64,000 nt of DNA from Pogonophryne albipinna (taxonomy: Eukaryota; Chordata; Actinopteri; Perciformes; Artedidraconidae): contig CM053261.1 in the NCBI GenBank assembly GCA_028583405.1, positions 10,224,459 through 10,288,458 of the forward strand, written 5' to 3'. Below, piece after piece: positions 11,668-24,193 of this stretch (its first letter is position 1; every line of letters begins with the position of its first letter). Below the pieces are notes generated by a model. It had not been told where the DNA came from. It saw nothing but the letters and a program-made list of their open reading frames with translations, and did not search any database. A program made the translations under genes and the position numbers.

Positions 11668-14082
11668 ATGGACCCAGCCGACTCCGAACAGCTGCAAGCT
11701 GCCCTTCGCTTTCAGGGGAGACGTATGAACGAACAGGAGGAGAAGATGTCTGCCATTCAGCAGGGAGTAGGGTTGGGTACCGAGAACCGGTTCCGGTTCG
11801 GAACCGGTTCCAACATTTCGATTCCAACGGCATCATTTAGAAATGTGAATTTCGGTTCCGCTTTTCGATGCCTGAGGAAATGTTTCTCGCCGCTCTCCGT
11901 AGCCTACTGTATGACTGCAGCGGGGCGGGAAATGTAGCGTTGTACCTACACTTCCTACAGCGTAATCATGTTCGCCTAGGGTGCCAGATCTGTGGAGGTG
12001 CTGCGCTGACAGCTCTGGGAGGAAAAAAAAATGTTTTGACCGTTGGTGCTCATCCTAATTTTCGGCCTTGATGTAACAACATTCATAATTAAGTAAATGT
12101 AACACCCTTTTTCACCCCGGTTACACGTTTCATTTGCCCTGTACGATGGGCGCTGTAAGTGATGAAAATGGGGGATGTTGGCTTATCTGGCACCCGCAGC
12201 TCACAGCCAAAGTGCGAGGGAGAAAGGGAGGGTGCACCGGTACCTGCGCTGTTGTTATTAGCATCTGGTGCTAGCTGCTCTAACGGAAGAAGAAGATGTT
12301 TCTACAATGATGTGGAGGGAGAGTCCTCTCCAGTCAGACTGAGGCTGATAACTACAGCTCAGTGAAGGAAAGGACTGAGTGTTTAGATATTTCACTTTAG
12401 TCTAAGTTATCTCAGTGGGTCTCAAACGTTTTGGTCACAATTTATGTAAACTCATATTTCCAAGGCACTCCTTTATAATTATTGGGATAAAACAGGTTTG
12501 AAATCATTCCAATGTATACTATAGGACAGTAAACCAGACATATCGTTTTAAACTGGAGAGATAAAAAAATATGCATAAATAAAAATAGTAAAATAAGATG
12601 TGAAGAACAACAAAAATAAAATACGTTACATGTATTTGTTATTGGCTATGGTAGGTTATTGGTTATGCTCACATACTTATTTAATTATTAAAATGTTTTC
12701 ATATGGGTGTTTAGAGTTGTACCCCCTAGATCTAGTCTCTAGTCATTCTGCTTAAAGTGCACCAGATTGAAGCATTTTACTTTAAAATGTTCAAACATTT
12801 CTTCCCGGTATGCCTGAGAAGGCAGATATGCTTGTTTTTCTCAACAAGAACTGTTTTTAAAAGTTGGACTGTTGTAGCTTCAGTGGTTCTCAGGTTACAG
12901 TTACATAGCAGTGAATATAAACTGACTGATTAATGTGAATATTACTGTAAACTAACCTGTGTAAAAGTTTCTCGAATAAATGTAATTTTTTTTTGGTGGA
13001 AGAAGCATGTATCATTTTTTTACCCTGCCCCTCAAAGAATCGGAATTAAGAACCGGAATCGAAAAGTGGAATCTGAATCAGAATCGTGGAAATTCAAACG
13101 ATACCCAACCCTAGCAGGGAGTTAAGGATCTTGTTGGTAACCAAAAGGGTTTTGAGTCCTCCGTAACCACACAAGTTAATCACCTGGCTGAGCAGATCCA
13201 GCGTATGCTTACTCACCTCGGGACATCACCTTCACCCCAGCCTCCAGTGGCCTCTGGAGGGTCCCCAGCTTCTCCTGCAGCCCTGGTCGCCTCTTCAATC
13301 CGTCTGGCTCCTCCAGAGAAGTTTTCTGGGGAATCTGATGGCTGTCGTCCCTTCCTGGTGCAATGTGACCTACACTTTCAACACCAGCCTGCGGCGTTCC
13401 CCACGGAGCGGTCTAAGGTTGCTTTCCTGGTCTCTCACCCTACTGGACGGGCGGCAGCATGGGCAACGTCCGAGTGGTCAAGGGACTCGCAAGTCTGTGG
13501 TTCTCTTCAGATGTTCACTGATTCTTTAAGAAGGATTTTTGACCACACTTCTCCTGGCAGAGAGGCAGCCCGAGTTCTATCAAAGCTTAAACAAGGTAAT
13601 CATACTGTTGCAGACTATGCCATTGAATTCCGCACCATAGTGGCTGGAACTCATTAGCTCTTTTTGATGCCTTCCTCAATGGACTCTCTGACCCTGTTAA
13701 GGATCAGTTGGCTCCACTAGACCTACCCCCTGATCTAGACTCTGTAATTGCCATGGCTATCAGGATTGATAATCGCCTTACGGAGAGAAGAAAGGAGAAA
13801 CTCTGAGCTGTTTCCGCCAACGTCTACCACAGAGGGCACTCCACCTCGCCTCCCTCATCTGAGAGATTCTTCCCTCGTCAAGCCTCACCGTCATCACAGA
13901 GGACTGCATCCCCCAGCTCATCGGAGGAACCCATGCAGCTGGGACGTGCCAAGCTGTCAGCTGAGGAGCGGCGTCGGCGTCTTCTTGAGGGGCTGTGTTT
14001 CTACTGCGGACAACAAGGTCACATGCTACCAGCCTGTCCACTAAAAGAACAGGCTCACCAGGGAAGAGGAGGGCGCTGGTGA
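11668..14082 (+). pseudogene. gag: gypsy gag, interrupted and frameshifted
   Basis: Starts at ATG 11668 (MDPADSEQLQ), 20 bp after the LTR. The frame is cut at 11767 by the hAT insertion and resumes exactly in frame at 13122 when one copy of the duplicated target is removed. A capsid-like region follows (about 13300-13650). The frame breaks near 13650, there is a TGA at about 13804, and it ends with a CCHC zinc knuckle (C-x2-C-x4-H-x4-C type, [14 protein letters not shown], about 13995-14036) before TGA at 14080. Nucleocapsid function is known for the family; this copy cannot make a full Gag. Confidence 0.85.
11768..13113. mobile_element. Non-autonomous hAT-type DNA transposon (1346 bp) inside gypsy gag
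   Basis: Termini are 12-bp inverted repeats TAGGGTTGGGTA / TACCCAACCCTA, flanked by a perfect 8-bp duplication GCAGGGAG (11760-11767 and 13114-13121), the hAT signature. No transposase is recognisable. A 12-bp-arm hairpin lies just inside the left end. Removing the element with one target copy restores the gag frame. Confidence 0.92.
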
Positions 14083-14980
14083 GCCGACTTTCTGTCTCTG
14101 GTTTCCCTTCTCGCGTCCTGACCAGCGCCCAGGTACATTCTGCTTCTATAACATTAACTCAAGGGGTATTAATTGATTCAGGGGCAGATGAGAGTCTGAT
14201 GGACTGGGGGTTAGCTAATGAGTTAAAAGTCAAGACCGAACTGTTGACCCAGCCTCTACAGGCCAGCGCTTTGGACGGCAGATTGCTTTTCAAAATTACT
14301 CTTAAGACTGAACCCTTAGAAATTGTCATTGATAATCATAGGGAACTCCTATCTTTTCACTTGTTTAACTCTGCTCAACACCCAGTCATATTGGGTTTTC
14401 CCTGGTTGAGGAAACACAATCCAAACATTGATTGGCGTTCTGGTAAGATTAAAGGGTGGGGGGAGGAATGCACTACTGATTGTCTCAGACAGGGAGAAAA
14501 GATAGCTGTTGGAGGGGCTTCTTGGAATAGTGTAAGGACTGCGTAGCCAGACATTGACCAGAAACCTGAACCTCCAGACTTGGGATTAGTACCTACCTGC
14601 TATCATGACCGTGGAAGTTTTTAGCAAGGCTAAAGCCATGGCTCTTCCTCCTCATAGACCTTATGATTGTGCCATTGATTTGATCCCAGGAGCGCCTATA
14701 CCTAAAGGGAGACTTTACTCAATCGCTGGTCCTGAAAGAGATTCCATGAAGGAATAGATAGACGCTTCGCTAAAGTCAAGGCTTATTCGTCCCTCATCCT
14801 CCCCTGCTGGGGCAGGGTTTTTCTTTGTGGGGAAAAAGGACGGTTCCCTTAGGCCCTGTATTGACTATTCCCCGTTAAACAGCATCACAGTCAAAAATAC
14901 TTATCCTCTCCCACTCATGGTTTCAGCTTCAAGATGCCAAGATCTTCACCAAATTAGATTTTAGGAATGCATATCATCTG
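14083..14980 (+). pseudogene. pol: gypsy protease and N-terminal reverse transcriptase fragment
   Basis: A retropepsin-like region is open to 14546, with the active-site phrase GVLIDSGADESLMD near 14166-14207 and VILGFPWLRKHNP near 14386-14424. The following reverse transcriptase start (about 14600-14977) includes [25 protein letters not shown] and [10 protein letters not shown], but carries an in-frame TAG near 14756 and a frameshift or small deletion near 14927. It is cut at 14980 by the Harbinger-type insertion. Confidence 0.85.
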
Positions 14981-16200
14981 GGGCCTCATTTATAAAGGTA
15001 TATACGCTCAAAAAATGGCGTACACCAGTTTCTACGCAATGTTTGCGATTTATAAAATAATAACTTGACGGGAAAATGCGCGGTCTTCCACGCAAACTCT
15101 AACCCATGCGTACGCACTGAGACGAGAAACTGCTACACCGTTGGCAGAAGGAAGAATGGAGAGAAATGTGTGGAAATAATACCATAAACAAAATGTTACC
15201 TCATTTATCATATATGAAGAATTCATTTTTAAACATTGATTAAAGCTGATCTTAAAATGATTAAACAAACGCCTGTTTGAGACTCCTCAGTGCACACAAA
15301 AACATAACTTGGAGAAATAAATAAATACGGATATGTTATTTAAAACCACCTCGAATATGTTGTGTTAATGTTATGAAATATTTTCTCATAAATGATGCGA
15401 TTTTGCATTTCTAGTTTGTACGAGCATGGTTTTATATACTACCATGTTTTATGCCGTTTGCTAAGACTTGATAAGTCGCTCATAAAACACAGGAGGTATG
15501 GAAACTAAGAACACCATATGTGGTAAATTGTACAGCTAATATAACGCAACACATTAGTTGTATTTCCTTTAACTGGTGGATATAGGGTTGCTGCGGGGGG
15601 GTTGAGACGCACAGGCTGCAGTGGAGACGCTGCGCACAGCTGGGACACAAACCACCAAAACTTATACGAAAACATCATTCAGGGATTCCCCGATCATTTC
15701 TTACAGTCTCTCATCAAGGGGGTGTCTCCTGTCCCCGGTACAAACACACTGCCTGAAGAAGGCTGTGTATTTTTTTTGTCATGAACCTTTTTCGGACCAC
15801 TTATTTATTTTGGTGACGATCCGACCTCCATGCTGCTACTGTTCAAACGGCATCCACCAAACAATATGATTTATCTCGACCTCCCCAAAATAACCAAAAT
15901 CTGACACTGTGTGAGATGTCTTTTTTTTAGCTGTTCTGTCGTCATTTCTTCTTCATAAAGTCAGTCAAAATGAATGAATGGGCGTTTATTTGACTATTTA
16001 TAGGCAAATATGGGCGTTACGTGAAGCCTGCAAAAGCTGCACCGCATTTCGAGTCGATTGTGATTTATAAAGGGAAACGGGGTACGCAATGTTTGGTGAA
16101 TCGGAAAATGTCAGAAAATTTCTGTACCTATTTTTTGGATTTCTACTACGTAAGCAACCTTCCCACGTGAATCCTACGCACGACGTTATAAATGAGGCCC
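14981..16200. mobile_element. PIF/Harbinger-like non-autonomous DNA transposon (1220 bp) inside gypsy RT
   Basis: Inverted termini GGGCCTCATTTATAA / TTATAAATGAGGCCC with a 3-bp duplication CTG at 14978-14980 and 16201-16203. A 3-bp target duplication with G/C-rich ends is typical of PIF/Harbinger. Excising it rejoins FRNAYHL to VRICEGDEW in frame. No transposase is visible; the superfamily is inferred from target-site length. Confidence 0.85.
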
Positions 16201-17970
16201 CTGGTCAGAATTTGCGAAGGTGATGAATGGAAGACTGGTTTCAACACCCCCACTGGCCATTATGAGTATTTAGTTATGCTTTTTGGTCTCACCAATGCTC
16301 CTGCAGTTTTTAAAGCTCTTGTCAATGACGTTTTAAGAGACTGCTTGAATCGGTTTGTTTTTGTCTACCTCTACGACATTCTGATATACTCACCCGACAA
16401 AGACTCCCACATCCATCATGTACGCCAGGTTCTCCAGCTTCTCCTCAGGAATCAGTTATTTGTCAAGGCTGAAAAATTTGATTTCCATGCCACTACTGTT
16501 TCATTCCTTGGTTTCATCATATCCCCGGGTCTTATTCAAATGGATCCTGCTAAGGTTAGTGCAGTAGCCCAGTGGAAGACTCCTGACAGCAGAAAGAAGG
16601 TCCAGCAGTTTTTGCGGTTTTCTAACTTCTATCGAAGATTTATTAGAAACTTCAGCGCTATTGCATTACCACTTCATGTTCTTACATCCCCTCAGGTTCC
16701 GTTTGTGTGGTCTACTCAGGCCGAGGAGGCTTTCACTCAGCTCAAAAGTATGTTCACCTCTGCCCCCATTCTAACTGTTCCTGACCCAAGCCGTCAGTTT
16801 GTGGTGGAGGTGGATGCCTCCAATCTAGGTGTAGGTGCTGTCCTGTCGCAGCGGTCGGAGAAGGACAACAAGATGCACCCCTGTGCTTTCCTCTCCAGAA
16901 AACTCTCGCCGGCTGAGCAGAACTACGATGAAACCGTGAGTTACTGGCTGTAAAAATAGCTCTGGAGGAGTGGCGACATTGGTTAGAGGGGGCTCAGTTT
17001 CCATTCTTAGTATGGACGGATCATAAGAATCTGGAATACGTAGGAAAAGCTAAACGCTTGAACTCTCGTCAGGCTAGATGGACTTTATTTTTCAACCGCT
17101 TTAATTTTACTTTGTCTTACAGGACGGGGTCCCAGAACATGAAGCCCGATGCCCTGTCACGTCTATTTGACCCCGAGCCTATTGACAAAGAGCCTGAAGC
17201 CATCCTGCCACTGAACCGTGTGGTTGGAGCGGTGACTTGGCAGATAGAAACAGAGGTGAAGCAAGCTAACGGTGAGAGCCCTGCACCTAGTGGTTGCCCG
17301 CAATATCGTCTGTTTGTGCCTATTACCATGCGTTCACAGGTGATCCATTGGGCTCACACCCTGCTGCTCACTTGCCATCCGGGGGTTAAGAGAATATTTT
17401 TCATCAAGCAACGTTTTTGGTGGCCATCAATGGAGCGAGAAGTTCAGGAGTATGTGGGGGCATGCCCTGTCTGTGCTCGGAATAAAACATCCTCTAGGGT
17501 GCCGATGGGGCTTCTCCGGCCACTCCCTATTCCCAGCCGACCATGGTCTGAGATCTCTGTGGACTTCATCACGGGTTTACCGGAGTCTAAAGGTAACACC
17601 ACCATACTCACGGTGGTGGACCGTTTCTCGAAGATGGTACATTTTATTGCCTTGCCCAAGCTTCCATCAGCCAAAGAGACGGCTGAAGTAATGATGACTA
17701 ACGTTTTTCGTGTTCATGGCTTTCCAAAAGACATTGTTTCAGACAGAGGACCACAGTTTATATCGCGGTTCTGTAACCTGATCAGAGCCACAGTCAGCCT
17801 CTCGTCCGGATACCATCCAGAGTCCAATGGCCAAACAGAACGCCTGAACCAGGAGTTGGAGACGTGCCTTCGTTGTTTGGTTGCTCAGAACCCTTCGTCC
17901 TGGAGCAGATGCCTTACCTGGATTGAATATTCCCGCAACTCGCTTCCCACCGCTGCTACCGGGTTAACAC
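16201..17970 (+). pseudogene. pol: gypsy reverse transcriptase, RNase H and integrase, degenerate
   Basis: The RT resumes at 16201 and stays open to 16953. The catalytic motif, usually YLDD in this family, reads YLYD at about 16369-16380, which should abolish polymerase activity. RNase H follows with [17 protein letters not shown] (about 16801-16851). A frameshift near 16940 leads to a second frame (to 18002) with tether sequence, the integrase HHCC zinc region (CPVCARNK near 17464) and DDE core phrases [17 protein letters not shown] and GQTERLNQ. The integrase is cut at about 17970, where sequence jumps directly into the 3' LTR, so the integrase C-terminus is deleted. Confidence 0.88.
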
Positions 17971-18071
17971 AGAGCTCACAGTGTTACTATTTTTTTCAGT
18001 AAAGACTTTTATTTGTACTTTGTTTGCCGAGTCGTGCTTTTGGGTTCATACTAGTTTGCCTAGCCGTGACA
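17971..18071 (+). repeat. Truncated gypsy 3' LTR (101 bp)
   Basis: Matches 11549-11648 of the 5' LTR (one extra T plus a few substitutions) and ends in GCCGTGACA followed by the duplicated target CTATA. The first ~383 bp of the LTR are missing. Confidence 0.9.
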
Positions 18072-18076
18072 CTATA

Positions 18077-21000
18077 GGTACAGACATTTCTAGACAACTC
18101 TGAGACGTCAACGCTTTCAGCTACACATGCTGGGATTGAAGACCAGATTACTGTTTTATCAATGCTTAGCTTTACCCAGGAGTTCTCGTATATGTGTGTG
18201 CGTGTGTAGCAACCATCCCTAGAGAGTCATCAGACGGGGGATAAAGTAGGTGGTGATGCCTCTTTCCAGAACTAAGCTGCATAAGCTGCTTCCTCACGAG
18301 TCTGACAGCCTCAGTGGAGGAGTGGAGAGTCGTTTAGTATGGGGGCGAGAGAGCATGAATGGATGAGGGTGAATGGATGAGGGCTGGATTGACGAAAGAA
18401 GTGACAGCTGTGGAGACAGCGAAGGAAAAGGAGTGGGTTGGGAGGGGTTTGTTATACTGCGATGGGTTAGTCTGTTGAAATGTTTTAGTCTAATTAAGAT
18501 GGGATTGTTCACCGTAAATTACTGTTGTGGGGGACAAGTTCGCCTGATTCTGGTTTCCTAGAATAACTAACCTCCTGTTAAGAGATAGTCCAGATGTTTT
18601 GAAATGAGGTACTTATCCATAGTTTGTGTATTATCTAAAGTAGATGTTGCTCGATATGCCCATTGAAGAAACAAACAGCAGAACATTGCTCTGCTGTAGA
18701 CACAGGTAGCAGCTAAACATACAGTATTTAAGTCACTATCCGTCTTAGTTTAAAGCTATATTTGTATTGAGAAGAAGCATACAAGTGTAAGCAATAGTAC
18801 GTACTTCTTTGGGGTGGAAATCGTGCTTCTCTTTTTCAACATAGAAGACAAACGGAACAGCCAACAAGAAATAATAAAGAAAAAACATAGCATGACAGGA
18901 ATAGCATACTTAATGACATACATAGTCATAGTGGGAAAGAACATACAAAATAGTATATATAATACAAATAAATAAACTTAAACAATTGTTTTTGCAATGC
19001 ATCTCAGCCGACCGTCCCCCTTCTAAATGAAACCATTGGACCCCACATCCTTTCAAATTCACCCAGTCTATCTTTTAGGATATATAGAATTCTTTCCAAA
19101 TGCAGTTTAAGCTATATTTATTTGCTTTATTTGAATGGAAAACAGATATATTTTTTTCGGAATGGATCTGAAACGATTATATCCCTTTGCTCTCTTTAAA
19201 TCCACCATAGACAGAAACGTAATTTGGCCTTACAGTCCACCTTTGCCTCCATTAGGTCGTTTGTTTGTCTTATTTTGTGACTTTAGCGATTACAAACTAA
19301 CCCATTAGAACACCAAAAACACAGTAACACAAACTAAACAATTGAGGCAGCAGTACACGAACTTGTGTGTTCTGCAAGGTAAAATTACTCTTATAGTCAA
19401 TGAATCCTGGTGGTTTTGATCCGTCAAAAAGGGCTGTCTGATGGCAAAGTGTACACTTACACTGACTGGATAAGTACCTCATACAACTTTCAACAGGACT
19501 GAAAGAATAATTTAAAGTTCAGATGACTGATCCAATGCCCTCAACCAAATTGTGTACTGTCCACCTGTTCTGTCAATACCAGGGTCATTATAACTGGGTA
19601 ATCCTGTAGTTTTGGCCTTCACTCAATGCTGGGATGGATCTGTTTTGACTCCACCAAAATATAGCTGGTAGGGCAGAAACTGTATGGATTTGGCCTCTAA
19701 ACACTTAGTGTTATGCTTAATTTCTGTCTTAATGGTGGCCATTTGACATGTAGGTCGTGGGGAGGTCACATCTGATTTATTGCCTGACCAATCAATGATC
19801 AGGTTTTTGGACGGTTGGTTGGATTTCTGTGAGATTCAGCATTTCAACAGCCTAATTTCCCAATAAGGCTGGTTTAAAAAACCTGTTCTAAACTGTAGTT
19901 ATCTTGGTTTAATATTACTGCAGACTGTCTGGTTACTCTGCTGAGCGCCAGCTGTTTAAAGCCAGTTGTGCTCTGTCAACACAGCTGAACAACAAAAGAC
20001 AAGGATTTTACAGTGGCTTATACATGTTACTAGGTGACCAGTTATTCACAAATCCCTGCTTTATGTTGACCAAATAAAAAAAATGGATAATATAACAGCT
20101 GTAGTGTCTGATTACAGCCACACGGCCCTTGATCTGTGCAGTTTTCATATTATTTGCCAAAAGCTTTGCTTCAATCCCGCACATACAAAAACACAAGACC
20201 GGCATTTTCACGCTTATCTGCTCTGTTTAGTAGTTTGATAAACTTGTAAGTCCATTTCTGGTTTAAGGAGGGAATACTTCCATCATTTTAGGAAGCTCAA
20301 TTGAGATGATTTACATTAAATAAAAAATACTGAAGTGTTGGCTGAAGTCAACTTGATTTCCCATGTTGGTCACAGTTTTCAGTAAAATTACTAACAGAAA
20401 TTATAATTAAATCAATCAAAATAATACCCAAATAGAAAACATTGATTAGAATTTCCTTTAACCTGAGATGAACATGAAACATCTTTTTTTTTTTTTATAT
20501 TCCCTCTTGAATTATTACTATAAAACAATTGGCCGGAGTATTAACTAGACCCAATTCATCTATTTATTTGAGGGTAAAAACATTTTTCTTTTTTTCCCTA
20601 AAATATTAATATGTTTTAAAAGTCAAATCAGTCAGAATCAGGGAAGCTCCTCTGCGTTGCAGGACACACAGGAAGATGTCAGAGTTTTCCTCCCTGCAGC
20701 GCTCACACACCCTCACATAATGTGTGTTTGCTTGTGTGCTGACATAAATAACTTCTATTTGTGTGTGAGTGTGTGCGTTCATGCTTGTGTGTGTGGCCCT
20801 GCAGCTCTTAGTCAGCCCAGTCTCATGGAGCTAAAATGCCTGGGTTTCCATTTACTTCACGTCAATTTGCAATGCTTTTCACTCGGCAGCTGACCGGGTG
20901 TGACAGGTCCTCCCTCTACACACAGTCTGTGTGCGTGTGTGTGTGTTTGTGCGCACATTTTTGCATGTCAATTTGTGCTAATGTCAATGCCAGGTTTCTG

Positions 21001-22558
21001 AAAGTCTTAAATAAAGAAGACTTACTTTCCTGTTTTTGCTGGAAGCTGAGAAACGGACAGTGTGAGCGAGCAGGCAGACAAACGGAGATGGATGGACAAA
21101 CAGAGAGAAGGAGAGTGAGCTGAAAGATACAGAAGAGCAAACACCACTGATCCTTGCATTTCAAGTTCTCCTCATTTGACCTTGGATGGGAAGAAATGTT
21201 GTTGTGTTGGATGGAATAGAAGAAAACTCAAAGTCTGCAGCCATACTCCCAGCTCTGAGTCATGCAGAGCAGGGAGATGCTTTGAGCCAAACGCTAACAT
21301 GCTCACAACAATTGTAACATGTCAAGACAGTCTGTGGTCATAGTTTTACTTAAGCATGTTTTTAGACACCTGGAAGCTGATTGATATCTTCCTATAAATG
21401 CAACAGATTTAACCATCTATTGTAAAAAAATGTAGGTCAAATCTGAAAAACAACACTTTGCTTTTTATGTTGACTCTTTACTCAACTTTTCTTTCTGCTT
21501 CAGAAACAAAAGCACTCTCTGTTGTGTTCTCTTTCTCTTGGGTTCGTTTAAGCGCTCCCCTAAAGGCCTAGAGACCTGCTGTTGTGTTGATTGGATATGC
21601 ATTGCTTCTCTGTGGAATTTTAGGTTTTTTTGTGTTTTCTTTTGTTGAATCGTTTATGCTGTTTAAGTATTTGTGCTGGCTTTCTGCTTCACATTTTTCA
21701 TTTCACATTTCTCTGCTATTGTTGCATTTGTTGTTGATGCTATATGTGTTTATGAATTGGCATTGGTTTTAAAGCTGCTGCATGTGTAGCCCTATATGTC
21801 AATGTTTTTTTTAGGATTGGATAAATAAAAATGTTGTCTTGAATATGACATTAGTCAGTATTCATTAGTATTCCTCAGCTGGGGACCATGAAACTCTCCA
21901 AGACATTTCAAACAATAGGCTTTCAGTTTGGTCCAAAGTCTTGGGCCAACTGACAGATTGAAGCGTCCCTAGAGCCTCGCTGGCACTGTGGCTAAAAATA
22001 AAACCTCTACTATTTTCGTAAAACTACATCCTGAATTTCTTTTTTATGGTTTTAATCATTTGAATCTTTCGATAATGTACATGATAACAACTGTGAGTAG
22101 GAGGACGAAAATTACTCTGCTACTCCTTTCATCATCATGGAGTGGATAACACCCGGGTTCACGGCACAAATAATGACCTATAATCTCAAGTGGACACGCA
22201 CACGCACACGCACAGACATACAGTACATGAAAGTACCCCTGCTCCCCAGAGGTTGTTCTCCCCCTCAGTCAAGTAGCGCTATAAAACGGCCGTAAATCAA
22301 ACCTGGCCTCATGTGATGACATGTGTCCTTGGTTTGGCCTTCTCTGGAGATGCTCCCAAGAAATCCCATCATCCCCCACATTACGAACATAGTTAGGACA
22401 GATGATGCTAGATGAGTATCTGACTGTCATATAAGCCTTAGGTGAAGACTGGATACACAAAAGGATGTTTTGATGTGGAAGGACCTGAAATAACCCCACT
22501 ACAGTGTAATGAGAGCAAAGTGTATAGAAGCATGTTTATAGCTAACAATAACATTGTG
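18077..22558. other. Non-coding, nothing recognised apart from low-complexity tracts
   Basis: About 4.5 kb without a credible exon. GT-rich runs occur around 20720-20960 and a poly-T near 20485. Short open frames on both strands have no family features. Probably rph3a intron 1. Confidence 0.4.
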
Positions 22559-22690
22559 GCAAGGCAAGGTAAAAAAAATTGAGGTACTTTTGCAACTCAT
22601 TACGTCTACTCCACTACATCTTGTGCTTGTGATGAACTGAAGGATTAAGGTTAAATATTGAAAAGATACTGCTACATCTTATGCTGAATA
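22559..22690. repeat. Fragment of an interspersed ACTCAAGTA-type repeat
   Basis: Contains GAGGTACTTTTGCAACTCAT and CTACTCCACTACATC, phrases shared with the better copy at 32502-32960. Confidence 0.35.
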
Positions 22691-22806
22691 AACCATTAAG
22701 AACCTTGGATCAGCTGGAAACGGCATTATCAAAAAGCTGGAAAGTTTACTTTAGCCCTGAGCCTGTTTTTCAGGTCTCAGGCTCGAAAATGACATTCCCA
22801 GAACAA

Positions 22807-22846
22807 ATTATTAATTTAACCCTTCTAAAAGGGTTAAATTAATAAT
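22807..22846. repeat. Perfect 18-bp-arm hairpin
   Basis: ATTATTAATTTAACCCTT, spacer CTAA, then its exact reverse complement. Possibly the terminal inverted repeat of a small or collapsed DNA element; function unknown. Confidence 0.85.
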
Positions 22847-23881
22847 CTTTTTTCTCAAACTAATGATAAACCTGTGAGTTGGATGTAGAAAAGTCAGAAT
22901 CAATATAGATGTTTTTTATTTTAAAGAAAATTCCGATTGAACATGGTAAAAAACTGTAAATTATAGTGTCCGTCCAAAAAATATTTTGTACTTATAGTGA
23001 AAACTAACCTTGGATGATGGGTTAGTAGACTAAAAGCTTTAGGAATCCAAAGTACAACATATAATAAGTACCCTGTATCAAGATTGATGCAAAACAAGTG
23101 ATATTTGACCTTTTTAGACAGATTTAGCAAAAAAAAACCTCTTCTGGGGCCATTTGGGTGGATTTTCCTTATCTCTTCTTCGATTTTGACATGTGACATA
23201 TCTTTCTGACCGTTAGAGCCAATAGAATCGAAGGGAAATCGTCCCGCACACACTCATGTTAAAAAAAATATGGCGTCTTTGTGCACAGAGTTTTACTCCA
23301 AAGTGAAGCTGTCTCTAGGTCTGACATCTCAAAACCGAAAAGCAGATTTATTGCTCATGGATTATCAGAAATCATTCAAAGTGACACAGACACATTGGAT
23401 TAACTTCAACATCGTTTTAATGCCATTGAAGACCACTTTTGACCAGACTACCACACAGGTGAGCCATTTTGCCGTTTTTGGCTAACTAGCTCTATATGTT
23501 TTGATGTGTGTTCTTGTCATTATCTTCGAGAGTTCGTATGATTGAGGATAACCATCGATTCTGTGTCCCCTCACGATGGGTTGAGATGTGCAGCAAAGAT
23601 AAATAATAAGGTTTTGTGAGTGAATTTCGGTGCAGTCATCTGTTAGCATTTTTCGCTCGTTGCTAATTCAGAGGCTCAGCGTTAGCATTGTGGGGTTTTT
23701 TTTAGAAAAAAAATTAAAATGATCAGTTAGATGAGTTTCTTTCCGTTACATGGATATAAAACATTCATAGTTTATTAAATGAACATGCCCTCAGACACTG
23801 TTTTCTGCAAGATATTGCAGGAGGCCCCGGGGTCTCTCGGGTTTAACAGATTAAGATACATGGTTCAGCTCTACTACACTA
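22847..23881. other. Non-coding, nothing recognised
   Basis: Short frames only (for example 22921-23253 on the - strand, 23270-23485 on the +). No family recognised. Confidence 0.4.
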
Positions 23882-24193
23882 TGATTAGATTAGAATCTTT
23901 AACGACCACACAGCCAGGCTGGTGGAATTCGTGTTCAGTGCAGAGTATTACAGCTTGTTCCATACAATTCAACATACAATAAAAAGTACAACACACAGCA
24001 CAGAGCAAAGACATATCATAACATAAAGTTCAAGGTGTGGTGGATTGTTATTGTTCATTGGGGTTATTTAGAGTCCATTTAGTGTCCGTATTGCAAAGGC
24101 GAAGAAGCTGTTTTTGAAGCGGGTGGTTTTGGCGGACAGTGACCTATAGCGCATCCCTGAGGGCAGAAGTTGGAAGACATGGTGACCTGGGTG

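Larger units (their letters stand above)
11166..18071 (+). mobile_element. Ty3/gypsy LTR retrotransposon, degenerate, with two nested insertions
   Basis: Bounded by TG...CA termini and a perfect 5-bp duplication CTATA on both sides, so the insertion is complete end to end. Order: 5' LTR 11166-11648, gag, protease, reverse transcriptase, RNase H, integrase, truncated 3' LTR 17971-18071. The gag is interrupted by an hAT-type element (11768-13113) and the reverse transcriptase by a Harbinger-type element (14981-16200). Coding parts carry nonsense and frameshift changes, so it is not autonomous. It lies in the inferred rph3a intron 1, sense to the gene. Confidence 0.9.

Noticed and set aside
11876..12365. 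Short frames inside the hAT-type element considered as transposase remnants
   Set aside because: No hAT dimerisation or catalytic motifs; the element appears non-coding.
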